56,730 bases of DNA from an uncultured Clostridia bacterium (GCA_947630825.1 CANRJA010000011.1:1-56730); one strand, 5' to 3'. Positions 32,996 through 41,749 are shown, counted from the stretch's first letter. Notes: generated from the sequence alone by a model not told the origin. Translations and numbers: made by a program.

Positions 32996-34417
32996 ATGAA
33001 GTACGATGTTAAGTCTATGAAGGCAGAGGAATTTATCAACGACGCCGAGATTTTAGATACCTTGAAAGAGGCAGAGAAGCGTAAAGACGATAAGGAATAT
33101 GTTATGTCACTTATCGAGAGGGCAAGAGACTGCAAAGGATTAAGCCACAGAGAAGCTGCAGTACTGCTCGAATGTGAAATTCCTGAGTGTATTGAGGCTA
33201 TGGAAAAAACGGCAATGGAGATAAAGGAGAAGCTGTATGGTGACAGAATAGTAATGTTCGCACCGCTGTATCTTTCTAACTATTGTGTAAACGGCTGTAC
33301 ATATTGCCCGTATCATCACTGCAACAAGCATATAGCAAGAAAGAAGCTGTCTCAGGAGGAGATCAAAAAAGAGGTCATAGCCCTTCAGGATATGGGACAT
33401 AAAAGGCTTGCTATAGAATCGGGCGAGGACCCTGTGAATAATCCTATCGAGTATATTTTAGAGAGCATAAAAACTATATATTCTATAAATCACAAAAACG
33501 GTGCTATCAGACGAGTTAATGTAAATATTGCGGCAACGACGGTAGAAAACTACAGAAAGCTCAAGGAAGCAGGGATCGGAACATATATTCTCTTTCAGGA
33601 GACTTATAACAAACATGACTACGAGCTTTTGCACCCGACAGGTCCTAAGCACAATTACGCTTATCACACTGAGGCTATGGATAGAGCAATGGAGGGCGGA
33701 ATTGACGATGTAGGGATCGGAGTTTTGTTCGGGCTTGAGATGTATAAGTACGATTTTGTAGGTCTTTTGATGCACGCAGAGCATCTGGAGGCTGTTCACG
33801 GGGTAGGTCCGCATACAATTTCTGTGCCGAGAATATGCGGCGCTGACGACATTGACAAAGCTGATTTTTCAAATGCAATTTCAGACGATATTTTCGCAAA
33901 ACTGGTAGAGGTAATAAGAATTGCCGTTCCGTATACTGGAATGATAATTTCAACTCGTGAGTCGAAGAAGTCAAGAGAAAGGGTTTTAAAGCTTGGAGTT
34001 TCTCAAATCAGCGGAGGCTCCAGAACGAGCGTAGGCGGTTATGTTGACCCCGAGCCTGAGGAGGAAAACTCTGCTCAGTTTGACGTTACCGACACAAGAA
34101 CATTAGATGAGGTCGTAAACTGGCTTTTGGAAATGGGTTATATTCCTAGCTTTTGTACGGCTTGCTACCGTGAGGGCAGAACTGGCGACAGGTTTATGAG
34201 TTTGTGCAAATCGGGTCAGATAGCAAACTGCTGTCAACCGAATGCTCTTATGACATTAAAGGAGTATCTTGAGGATTATGCAAGTGAGGATACAAGACGA
34301 AAGGGAGAGGCTTTGATTAAAAAACAGCTTGAGCTTATCCCCAATGAAAAGACCAGAAGAATAGCCAAAGAGAGAATTGAAAAGATACATTTAGGCGAGC
34401 GTGATTTTAGGTTTTAA
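32996..34417 (+). CDS. hydG: [FeFe] hydrogenase H-cluster radical SAM maturase HydG
   Basis: 473 aa, a tyrosine lyase of the ThiH type that supplies CO and CN ligands for the H-cluster. The radical SAM motif CVNGCTYC (about residues 96-103) is followed by the HydG hallmark YHHCNKHIARKKL. The C-terminal extension holds the second, dangler-iron cluster motif (CTACYREGRTGDRFM and a later CC pair). CGGAGGA precedes the start. Central gene of the operon. Confidence 0.97.
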   Translation: MKYDVKSMKAEEFINDAEILDTLKEAEKRKDDKEYVMSLIERARDCKGLSHREAAVLLECEIPECIEAMEKTAMEIKEKLYGDRIVMFAPLYLSNYCVNGCTYCPYHHCNKHIARKKLSQEEIKKEVIALQDMGHKRLAIESGEDPVNNPIEYILESIKTIYSINHKNGAIRRVNVNIAATTVENYRKLKEAGIGTYILFQETYNKHDYELLHPTGPKHNYAYHTEAMDRAMEGGIDDVGIGVLFGLEMYKYDFVGLLMHAEHLEAVHGVGPHTISVPRICGADDIDKADFSNAISDDIFAKLVEVIRIAVPYTGMIISTRESKKSRERVLKLGVSQISGGSRTSVGGYVDPEPEEENSAQFDVTDTRTLDEVVNWLLEMGYIPSFCTACYREGRTGDRFMSLCKSGQIANCCQPNALMTLKEYLEDYASEDTRRKGEALIKKQLELIPNEKTRRIAKERIEKIHLGERDFRF

Positions 34418-34462
34418 TTTTAAGGTGAGACGGGTTAATAATTTTTGAAAGGCGGAATGTTT

Positions 34463-35662
34463 ATGCCGACGTTAAATGAAACACCAAGATCAGACAGACT
34501 TCATATAGGCTTTTTCGGAAAGAGAAATGCGGGAAAGTCAACGCTTATAAATGCCCTTGCAAAACAGCAGATATCAATAGTATCAGACGTCGCCGGAACG
34601 ACGACTGATCCTGTGTTTAAGTCTATGGAGATAGCAGGGATAGGCGCTTGCGTTCTGATTGACACAGCAGGCTTTGACGATATAGGCGAGCTTGGAAAAA
34701 TCAGAGTTGAAAAGACAAAAAAAGCGGCTGAGAAAACAGATGTTGCAGTAATACTATTTTCCGATTCAGATATAAAAAAAGAGCTTGAATGGTTTGAATA
34801 TTTCAATAAAAGTGGTACGCCCGTTTTGCTTGTAATAAGCAAAGCTGATATTATGTCAAGCGATGAAATTTCACAAATAAGCTCTGAGGTTAAGAAGGCA
34901 ACAGGCAAAGAGCCGTTGGTTGTAAGCGCTGAGAATGAGAGCATAACGGAAAGGTTTAAAGAAAATCTAATACGTCTTATACCTGAGGATTTTGGCAGCA
35001 GAAGTATAACGGGGGATTTAGTAAGCGACAGCGATTTGGTGCTTTTGGTAATGCCTCAGGATATTCAAGCGCCTAAGGGGCGGCTTATACTTCCTCAGGT
35101 ACAGACAATTCGTGATTTGCTTGATAAAAAATGTATTGTTATGAGCTGTACTACAGACAGGCTTGATAAAACTTTAAATGCTTTGGCTTATCCTCCTAAG
35201 CTGATAATTACCGACTCGCAGGTGTTTAAAACGGTTTATGAAAAAAAGCCAAAGGAAAGTATGCTGACTTCTTTTTCGACTCTGTTTGCAGGGTATAAGG
35301 GAGATTTGGAATATTATATAAAATCCGCAAAGTCTGTAGAGATGCTGACTGAAAAGTCTAAGGTTCTAATTGCAGAGGCTTGTACCCATGCGCCTTTAGC
35401 AGAGGATATTGGCAGAGAAAAGATACCGAGAATGTTGAGAAAAAAGGTCGGCGAGGGACTAAAAATCAATGTTGTTGGCGGTTCTGATTTTCCTGAGGAT
35501 TTAACAGAGTACGATTTGATAATTCAGTGCGGAGCGTGTATGTTTAACAGAAAATATGTAATGTCGAGAATTGACAGGGCAAAGGCACAAGGCGTTCCTA
35601 TGTCAAATTACGGAGTTATAATTGCTTATTTGAACAACATTTTAGATAAAATTTCATATTAA
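34463..35662 (+). CDS. hydF: [FeFe] hydrogenase H-cluster maturation GTPase HydF
   Basis: 399 aa from the ATG at 34463, eight bases after AAAGGCGGA; earlier in-frame starts overlap that site. The GTPase domain (about 1-175) has GKRNAGKST (P-loop), DTAGF and SKAD. A dimerisation part and the cluster-binding C-terminus follow. HydF is the scaffold that delivers the [2Fe] subcluster to HydA. Cluster ligands are in CTHAP (about 308) and CGAC (about 356). The residue before CGAC is Gln, where the usual pattern has His. hydA itself is not in the window. Confidence 0.96.
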   Translation: MPTLNETPRSDRLHIGFFGKRNAGKSTLINALAKQQISIVSDVAGTTTDPVFKSMEIAGIGACVLIDTAGFDDIGELGKIRVEKTKKAAEKTDVAVILFSDSDIKKELEWFEYFNKSGTPVLLVISKADIMSSDEISQISSEVKKATGKEPLVVSAENESITERFKENLIRLIPEDFGSRSITGDLVSDSDLVLLVMPQDIQAPKGRLILPQVQTIRDLLDKKCIVMSCTTDRLDKTLNALAYPPKLIITDSQVFKTVYEKKPKESMLTSFSTLFAGYKGDLEYYIKSAKSVEMLTEKSKVLIAEACTHAPLAEDIGREKIPRMLRKKVGEGLKINVVGGSDFPEDLTEYDLIIQCGACMFNRKYVMSRIDRAKAQGVPMSNYGVIIAYLNNILDKISY

Positions 35663-35666
35663 AAAT

Positions 35667-35800
35667 GGCTGATGAATATTCATCAGCCTGCAACGGTGAC
35701 GTTGCATACACCCTGTCTTTGAAAAATTTAAAAACGGCAGGTCGTACTTGGATAAAAAGCAAGTGCGAGTTTGATGCAGTGTGACCGTTGTATTTTTATA
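35667..35800. repeat. Structured intergenic element, copy B, with flanking palindrome
   Basis: The gap between convergent hydF and pflA opens with a perfect 22-bp dyad at 35667-35688 (half-site GGCTGATGAAT). Hairpin TGCAACG-GTGA-CGTTGCA (GNRA loop) follows at 35689-35706. Next is stem CCTGTC (35712-35717) / GGCAGG (35736-35741), and then hairpin CGTACTTG / CAAGTGCG (35743-35766). An outer closing stem CAACGGT (35691-35697) / ACCGTTG (35784-35790) would exclude the first hairpin. Shares its order and GTCGTAC with copy A. Confidence 0.5.
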
Positions 35801-35805
35801 TATGA

Positions 35806-36549
35806 TTATTTCCGCGTAGTTTTTATTCCGCTTAAAATAATCTTTTTAGCTTTCAAAGCGTCCTCTTTTGAAAGCGGTGGAGTATCTTTTAATGGATAAT
35901 CAATTCCAAGCGCTTCATATTTAGACTTTCCCATATCGTGATAAGCTAAGACGTCTATCGACTTTAAATTTTTAAGCGTTCCGATGTATTTACCCAACTC
36001 AAAAAGATAATGCTCATCATAGGTTATGCCCGGCACAACTACATGACGTATACATACAGGAACATTTTTGTCTTCGAGAAATTTAGTAAAATCTAGTATG
36101 TTTTTGCTCGAGAAGCCGGTGAGTTTTTTGTGTTCATCATCGTCTATGTGCTTAATATCAAGAAGCACAAGATCAGTGTATTTAACAAGCTCGTTGAATT
36201 CTTTGACTTTTTTCTTGTTATCCTTATCAAACAAGATTCCCGATGTATCAATGCAGGTGTGGATTTTCTGGGATTTAGCGGCTTTGAAAAGCTCAGTTAC
36301 AAATTTCATCTGCAAAAGCGGTTCTCCGCCGCTGACTGTTATTCCGCCGTTTCTGTAAAAACTCTTTTTTGAGTTGTATCTTGAAAGTATCTCTTTAACG
36401 CTTATTTCCTCTCCGCCTGTCATATCCCAAGTGTCAGGATTGTGGCAATACTGACACCGCATTGGGCAACCCTTAGTAAAAATAACCATTCTCACTCCCG
36501 GACCGTCTACCGTTCCGAAGCTTTCTATTGAATGTATGTGACCAAGCAT
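35806..36549 (-). CDS. pflA: Pyruvate formate-lyase activating enzyme
   Basis: 247 aa radical SAM enzyme. The cluster motif CPMRCQYCHNPDTW (about residues 28-41) and the GGEPLLQ motif are both present. It abstracts hydrogen from the radical-domain glycine of PFL. Here its natural target must be the separate 83-aa protein encoded 41 bases upstream, unless PflB and that protein form the substrate together. Last gene of the four-gene minus-strand cluster. Confidence 0.96.
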   Translation of the reverse strand: MLGHIHSIESFGTVDGPGVRMVIFTKGCPMRCQYCHNPDTWDMTGGEEISVKEILSRYNSKKSFYRNGGITVSGGEPLLQMKFVTELFKAAKSQKIHTCIDTSGILFDKDNKKKVKEFNELVKYTDLVLLDIKHIDDDEHKKLTGFSSKNILDFTKFLEDKNVPVCIRHVVVPGITYDEHYLFELGKYIGTLKNLKSIDVLAYHDMGKSKYEALGIDYPLKDTPPLSKEDALKAKKIILSGIKTTRK

Positions 36550-36590
36550 TTTAATTCCTCTCCTTATAAAGGATTTAATAAGCGAGATTT

Positions 36591-36842
36591 TTACAGCTTA
36601 TCGTGGAATGTTCTTGAAATAACCTCGTCCTGCTGTGCTTTTGTAAGCTTGACAAAATTCACTGCATACCCGGATACACGGACAGTAAGCTGAGGGTATT
36701 TCTCAGGGTGCTTTTGCGCGTCTATTAAAGTTTCACGAGACAATACATTTATATTGAGGTGGTGTCCGCCCTCCTCTGCATATCCGTCTAAAATTGAAAC
36801 AAGATTGTCTATTTGTTCTTTATTTGCCTTTACCTTTGACAT
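36591..36842 (-). CDS. grcA: Stand-alone glycyl radical domain protein (GrcA-like), PFL radical subunit
   Basis: 83 aa, matching only the last part of a full-length PFL. It carries [25 protein letters not shown] and the radical loop RVSGYAV with the likely radical Gly58, ending in the canonical RTFH helix. It resembles the E. coli repair protein YfiD/GrcA. Because the PflB of this operon has no such domain, I infer that it is the essential radical-bearing subunit, not a spare part. A strong GGAGGG lies before its ATG. It lies between the 77-aa paralogue and pflA. Confidence 0.9.
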   Translation of the reverse strand: MSKVKANKEQIDNLVSILDGYAEEGGHHLNINVLSRETLIDAQKHPEKYPQLTVRVSGYAVNFVKLTKAQQDEVISRTFHDKL

Positions 36843-36883
36843 AATTATTCCCTCCTAAGTTTATTCACTGAATTATTACTGAA

Positions 36884-37117
36884 TTATTGAAGAAGCTCGT
36901 CACCGTCGTCTAAGCCCTCAAACAATGTAGGTGAACTGCAAGGCATATTTCCTTCCATACAGTCCAGTGATTTTGAAACGGAAACCTTTTTGCGTTTACC
37001 GTTGAATTTTACACCGCCGTTGCTGTTTACCTTAATGTTCATATGTCCGCCTTTTTTAGACATAAAATCATCAAGCATTGCTACGATATCATCTATTCTC
37101 TCATCTGAAGTTTTCAT
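36884..37117 (-). CDS. Glycyl-radical-domain paralogue lacking the radical loop
   Basis: 77 aa. Residues about 7-30 (RIDDIVAMLDDFMSKKGGHM then NIKV) align with the start of the neighbouring 83-aa radical protein ([21 protein letters not shown]). After that the similarity ends: there is no RVSGYAV loop, but a basic segment (GKRKKVSVSK), two Cys (53 and 60) in LDCMEGNMPCSSP and an acidic end. GGAGG precedes the ATG, 24 bases after the pflB stop. It may occupy the PflB docking site as a cap, chaperone or inhibitor; this is inference. Confidence 0.75.
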   Translation of the reverse strand: MKTSDERIDDIVAMLDDFMSKKGGHMNIKVNSNGGVKFNGKRKKVSVSKSLDCMEGNMPCSSPTLFEGLDDGDELLQ

Positions 37118-37141
37118 AATATCCTCCGTTATTTATCAGTT

Positions 37142-39223
37142 TTAATACTCTTTGTCAAAGCTGTCTGTTTCAGAAAGCTCAATATCCACGTCAATATCGC
37201 CGACATAAATTTTATTATCCTTTCCAAGCGATTCAGGAATAATTGAGAATGTATTTGAAATGCCGTCCTGAGCGTCTTTGAAAGGAAGCTTTGAAACCGA
37301 CTTGAGCGACGCTACTGCGCCGTTTTTATCACGGGAGTGCATAGGGTTCGCTCCCGGAGCAAACGCCTCTCCGCCTTTGCGTCCGTCAGGCGTTGAGCCT
37401 GTGTTCTGCCCATAAACTACATTGGAAGTAATGGTTAGAATTGAAGTTGTAGGTATGCCGCCTCGATAGGTATGGTTACCTTTGATGTAGCTCATAAAGA
37501 TGTGAACTATATCGCTTGCTATTTCATCTACTCTGTCGTCGTCATTGCCGTATCTGGGAAAGTCTCCTTCGATTTCGTAATCTACGGCGATACCCTGCTC
37601 GTTTCTTATCGGTTTTACCTTTGCATATTTTATTGCCGAAAGCGAATCCGCAACAACCGAAAGACCTGCAATTCCCGTAGCAAACCATCTTGTGACCTTC
37701 TTGTCGTGGAGAGCCATTTGTATTCTTTCATAGCAGTATTTATCGTGCATATAGTGAATTATATTAAGTGCGTTCACATAAACCGAAGCCAGCCACTTCA
37801 TCATATCCTTGAATTTATCCATAACCTCTTTGTAGTCGAGATATTCTGACTTTATAGGTCTGTATTTTGGACCTATCTGCTTCATTGAAATTTCATCGAC
37901 ACCGCCGTTTATAGCGTAAAGCAGGCATTTTGCAAGGTTCGCCCTAGCCCCGAAAAACTGCATTTCCTTGCCTATTCTCATTGAAGATACGCAGCAGGCG
38001 ATTGCATAGTCGTCACCGTGAGTTACCCTCATAAGGTCGTCGTTTTCATATTGTATTGATGATGATTCTATTGAAGTCTTAGCGCAGAACCTTTTGAAAT
38101 TGTCAGGCAGGTTTACAGACCACAAAATTGTAAGGTTCGGTTCAGGCGCAGTGCCGAGATTTTCAAGCGTGTGGAGATACCTAAACGACATCTTTGTTAC
38201 CATATGCCGTCCGTCGACGCCTATGCCGCCTATTGATTCCGTTACCCAAGTTGGATCGCCTGAGAAAAGCTCGTTATATTCCGGCGTTCTTGCAAATTTT
38301 ACAAGTCTTAGCTTCATTATGAAGTGATCGACAAACTCTTGGATCTGCTCCTCTGTAAACGTGCCGTTTTTAAGGTCACGCTCTGCGTAAATGTCAAGGA
38401 AAGTTGAGGTTCTGCCCAGCGACATTGCTGCACCGTTTTGCTCCTTAACAGCTGCTAAATATGCGAGGTATGTCCACTGAATTGCCTCCTGAACGTTTTG
38501 TGCCGGCTTTGAAATGTCGAAGCCATAAATTTTACCCAGTTCAATAAGCTCTCCTAAGGCTCTTATCTGCTCGGAAAGCTCCTCACGTTCACGGATAACA
38601 TCGGAGTACATTGTTATTCTTGTTGTATCCTTTTGGTGTTGCTTGTCTTCAATAAGCTTGTCAACTCCGTAAAGGGCAACCCGTCTGTAGTCTCCTATAA
38701 TTCTTCCTCTGCCGTAAGCGTCAGGAAGTCCTGTTATAATGTGGCTGGAACGGCAGGCTCTCATTTCAGGCGTGTATGCGTCAAAAACGCCCTGATTGTG
38801 GGTTTTTCTATGAACGGTGTAGAATTTGCAGATGTCAGGGTCTACCTCATAACCATTTTCTGAGCAGGCTTTCATTGCCATACGGATTCCTCCGTTAGGC
38901 TGTAAAGCCCTTTTAAAGGGCTTATCCGTCTGAAAGCCGACTATCTTTTCTTTGTCCTTATCAAGATATCCGGGACCGTGCGATGTAATGGTCGAAATGA
39001 TTTTAGTGTCCATATCCAGAACTCCGCCGGCTTCACGCTCCTTCTTTGATAAATCCATAACCTGCTCCCAGAGGTCTTTTGTGGCTTGAGTAGGTCCGGC
39101 AAGAAATTTATCGTCCCCGTCATACGGTTTATAGTTTTTTTGAATAAAGTCACGAACGTTTATCTCCCTTTTCCAAACACCGTGATTAAATCCATTCCAT
39201 TCTTCAAAATTCATTGTTTTCAT
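37142..39223 (-). CDS. pflB: Pyruvate formate-lyase catalytic subunit without glycyl radical domain
   Basis: 693 aa from the ATG at 39223 ([12 protein letters not shown], aligning with the usual PFL N-terminus); a longer frame to 39271 is unlikely. The PFL barrel is intact, with [41 protein letters not shown] and the catalytic Cys pair in IACCVSS (about residues 410-411). The protein stops shortly after [12 protein letters not shown] with a short acidic tail, where normal PFL (about 760 aa) continues into the radical domain. That domain is encoded separately downstream. It converts pyruvate and CoA to acetyl-CoA and formate. Confidence 0.95.
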   Translation of the reverse strand: MKTMNFEEWNGFNHGVWKREINVRDFIQKNYKPYDGDDKFLAGPTQATKDLWEQVMDLSKKEREAGGVLDMDTKIISTITSHGPGYLDKDKEKIVGFQTDKPFKRALQPNGGIRMAMKACSENGYEVDPDICKFYTVHRKTHNQGVFDAYTPEMRACRSSHIITGLPDAYGRGRIIGDYRRVALYGVDKLIEDKQHQKDTTRITMYSDVIREREELSEQIRALGELIELGKIYGFDISKPAQNVQEAIQWTYLAYLAAVKEQNGAAMSLGRTSTFLDIYAERDLKNGTFTEEQIQEFVDHFIMKLRLVKFARTPEYNELFSGDPTWVTESIGGIGVDGRHMVTKMSFRYLHTLENLGTAPEPNLTILWSVNLPDNFKRFCAKTSIESSSIQYENDDLMRVTHGDDYAIACCVSSMRIGKEMQFFGARANLAKCLLYAINGGVDEISMKQIGPKYRPIKSEYLDYKEVMDKFKDMMKWLASVYVNALNIIHYMHDKYCYERIQMALHDKKVTRWFATGIAGLSVVADSLSAIKYAKVKPIRNEQGIAVDYEIEGDFPRYGNDDDRVDEIASDIVHIFMSYIKGNHTYRGGIPTTSILTITSNVVYGQNTGSTPDGRKGGEAFAPGANPMHSRDKNGAVASLKSVSKLPFKDAQDGISNTFSIIPESLGKDNKIYVGDIDVDIELSETDSFDKEY

Positions 39224-39290
39224 ATTTCGTTCTCTTTCTCCCAAATGTAGTTTTATATTTTTATGAAACATATCATTATTATATTAAACT

Positions 39291-39320
39291 TATATATTTT
39301 TTATTCGCCATTTTTTGCAA
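39291..39320 (-). promoter_or_regulatory. Possible pflB promoter
   Basis: On the minus strand, TTGCAA (39320-39315) and TATATA (39296-39291) with an 18-bp spacer, about 70 bases before the start codon. A NrdR-type box ends 3 bp upstream. Confidence 0.45.
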
Positions 39321-39323
39321 AAA

Positions 39324-39339
39324 ACACAATATATAGTGT
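39324..39339. promoter_or_regulatory. NrdR-box-like palindrome upstream of pflB
   Basis: ACACAATATATAGTGT fits the NrdR consensus acaCwAtATaTwGtgt at all 16 positions. A weaker copy, CTACAATATATGGTGT, lies at 39675-39690, and the similarity between the two copies continues for about 30 bases. NrdR binding is inferred. Confidence 0.45.
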
Positions 39340-39420
39340 TTGATAAAATTAGCAAACGTCACCAATAGTTATTATAGTTGGAAAGCTTAAAAAATGCAAT
39401 AGGTCATTTTTTATAAAAAA

Positions 39421-39574
39421 CCTTTAAAATTTTTTAGTTTATAAATTAAACAATCTATATTTTCTAAAGGCAAAACAAAATTAAAACGGTTATATCCAAA
39501 AATATGATTTTAATAAAAAAAGTAATAAAATTTTATTAAATTCATATAATGTATTACTTTTTTTGGTGGATATA
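39421..39574. repeat. Nested AT-rich inverted repeats between pflB and ddl
   Basis: The 601-base gap between divergent pflB and ddl has no gene. It contains CCTTTA / TAAAGG (39421-39469) around GTTTA/TAAAC. It also contains a 13-bp perfect stem AAAAAAAGTAATA / TATTACTTTTTTT (39515-39527 / 39552-39564), with an outer stem TATATCC / GGATATA (39491-39497 / 39568-39574). It may be a cruciform-prone regulatory region or a decayed MITE. Confidence 0.5.
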
Positions 39575-39736
39575 TTGCCATAAATTTTACCTAAAATGCC
39601 AATAATAACATACTATGAACTTTTTATAAAATTTTATAAAATTGCATAAATGTTGGGTTAAACAATAAAACCGACTACAATATATGGTGTTTTATAATAT
39701 AGCAATGCGGATATTCAGTCACAATTGACGGCGCTA

Positions 39737-39765
39737 TTGCAAAGAAAATTGATATGTGATATAAT
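39737..39765 (+). promoter_or_regulatory. Promoter of the ddl operon
   Basis: TTGCAA, 17-bp spacer, TATAAT with an upstream TG (extended -10). Confidence 0.75.
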
Positions 39766-39824
39766 AATACAGTATTGAAAAATTTACGACTGTTAGATGA
39801 AAATGGATTGCGAGGAGGATTGAA

Positions 39825-40892
39825 ATGGCAAAAACAAGAGTTGCCGTTATATTCGGCGGTGTGTCAAACGAACATGAAATTTCGCTTTTGTCTGCGACGA
39901 ATATAATAAACAATATACCGAGAGACAGATACGACGTTGTATGTATAGGTATTACCAAAAAGGGTCGCTGGCTTCTGTATATAGGAGATACCTCCAAGAT
40001 CGCCGACGGTTCATGGGAGCAGGACGGTGATAATGTTTCATGTATTCTTTCGCCTGATCCTCTTCACAAAGGGTTTATTGCAATACTCAACGACGGTCAG
40101 ATTCAGCATATTAAGGTCGACGTTATTTTTCCTGTTCTACACGGAAAAAACGGAGAGGACGGAACTATTCAGGGACTTTTTACATTGGCGAAAATTCCTT
40201 TTGTGGGCTGTGACTGCATTTCATCTGCTAACTGTATGGATAAGGAGATAACTCATATTATTCTTCAGTCTCACGGCATTAAGACGGCAAAGTGGATGTC
40301 AATAAACAGTTACGACATAGAGAGAGTTGATAAGATTGCAGCGGAAATGGAAAGCAAATTGGAATATCCTATGTTTGTCAAGCCTGCGAACTGCGGTTCG
40401 TCGGTCGGGATATCAAAGGTTAATAATAAAGAAGAGCTTATTAACGGTATAAAGAAGGCATTTGCTCACGATAAAAAAGTAGTTGTTGAAACAGGCATCA
40501 ACGGCATTGAATGTGAGTGCGCTGTTATGGGCAACTGCGGAGCTATTGCGTCAACAGTAGGCGAGATTGACTCGGCTAATGAATTTTATGACTACGAGGG
40601 AAAATATCAAAACGACGAATCCCGTACATACATTCCTGCAAGAATAAGCGAGGACAATATTTTCAAGATAAGACAAATAGCTCTTAAGGCTTATTCGGCA
40701 ATGGGCTGTACCGGGCTTGCAAGAGTGGATTTTTTCCTAACTGACGACGGCGAGATTATACTGAATGAGATAAACACAATTCCGGGGCATACGGCTATCA
40801 GTATGTATCCGCAGCTTATGGAGTATGAAGGACTTCCTCCGTCAGAGCAAATTCACAGACTTATAAGTCTGGCATTCGAGGTACAGAGATAA
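39825..40892 (+). CDS. ddl: D-alanine-D-alanine ligase
   Basis: 355 aa ATP-grasp enzyme. The N-terminal VIFGGVSNEHEISLLSA motif, the HGKNGEDGTIQGL motif, KPANCGSSVGISK in the ATP-grasp fold and INTIPGHT are present. The omega-loop keeps YDYEGKY with the Tyr typical of D-Ala-D-Ala ligases, so a D-lactate or resistance-type ligase is unlikely. It makes the peptidoglycan dipeptide. GAGGAGG lies before the start. First gene of ddl-murI-DUF1934-argS; its TAA directly abuts the murI ATG. Confidence 0.96.
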   Translation: MAKTRVAVIFGGVSNEHEISLLSATNIINNIPRDRYDVVCIGITKKGRWLLYIGDTSKIADGSWEQDGDNVSCILSPDPLHKGFIAILNDGQIQHIKVDVIFPVLHGKNGEDGTIQGLFTLAKIPFVGCDCISSANCMDKEITHIILQSHGIKTAKWMSINSYDIERVDKIAAEMESKLEYPMFVKPANCGSSVGISKVNNKEELINGIKKAFAHDKKVVVETGINGIECECAVMGNCGAIASTVGEIDSANEFYDYEGKYQNDESRTYIPARISEDNIFKIRQIALKAYSAMGCTGLARVDFFLTDDGEIILNEINTIPGHTAISMYPQLMEYEGLPPSEQIHRLISLAFEVQR

Positions 40893-41702
40893 ATGAATAA
40901 TAATGCAATAGGTGTTTTTGATTCAGGTGTGGGCGGATTGACCTGTGTGTCTGAGCTTCAAAAAATTCTTCCGTATGAGGATATAATATACTTAGGCGAT
41001 ACTGCGAGGATTCCTTACGGAACGAGAAGCAAGGAAACTGTTTTTGAATATGCAAAGCAGGACGTTGCGTTTTTCCGTGAGCACAATGTTAAAATGATAA
41101 TAGTAGCCTGCGGAACGGTTTCCGCTGTTATGATGGCATATCCCATTTTCGATGACGGCGAGCTTTCAAGCGGAGTTTTATATCCTGCTGTAAGGGCAGC
41201 TTGCGCTTCTACAAAGAATAAAAGGATTGGAGTTATTGCGACAAGCGCTTCAATAAAATCGGGCGGATATGGGAAAGCTATTCGTGAAATAATACCTGAT
41301 GCAAAATTGGTTGGAAAGGCTTGTCCTATGTTTGTACCGCTTGTTGAAAACGGCTATACCGACAGGGATAATGAGGTCGCAAAAATCATAGCAAGAGAGT
41401 ATCTTCAGATTATGATAGATGAAGATGTCGATACACTAATAATGGGATGTACGCATTATCCTCTTTTGAGGAATATTATCTCGGATGTTCTGGGAGAGAA
41501 GGTCACTTTGATTTCTCCCGGAGCTGAGGCTGCAAAGTACGCTTTGCGTACTTTGTCAGAAAAAGATATGCTTACAAGCAATAGGCAAAACGGTAAGCTG
41601 GAGCTTTACTGTACAGACAGCGTTGAGCTTTTCACTGAAAATGTAAAAACAATACTTGGCTCTGATATTAACGGCAAAATTTACAGAACTGCACTTAAAT
41701 AG
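40893..41702 (+). CDS. murI: Glutamate racemase
   Basis: 269 aa. IGVFDSGVGGLT at the N-terminus, YLGDTARIPYGTRS, the first catalytic Cys in VACGTVSA (about residue 70; the usual pattern is ACNTxSA, so Asn is Gly here) and the second in MGCTHYPLL (about 186). It produces D-glutamate for peptidoglycan. It starts at the base after the ddl stop, so translation is probably coupled, and its product and that of ddl serve the same pathway. Confidence 0.95.
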   Translation: MNNNAIGVFDSGVGGLTCVSELQKILPYEDIIYLGDTARIPYGTRSKETVFEYAKQDVAFFREHNVKMIIVACGTVSAVMMAYPIFDDGELSSGVLYPAVRAACASTKNKRIGVIATSASIKSGGYGKAIREIIPDAKLVGKACPMFVPLVENGYTDRDNEVAKIIAREYLQIMIDEDVDTLIMGCTHYPLLRNIISDVLGEKVTLISPGAEAAKYALRTLSEKDMLTSNRQNGKLELYCTDSVELFTENVKTILGSDINGKIYRTALK

Positions 41703-41749
41703 ATTTGCCTGTTTTGAGCCTTTGTAATAAGAGGTTAGATGATATTATA

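Noticed and set aside
37142-39223. PflB as a frameshift-truncated pseudogene
   Set aside because: The missing domain is not found directly after the stop in another frame; it is a separate cistron behind another cistron, both with strong ribosome binding sites and intact ends.
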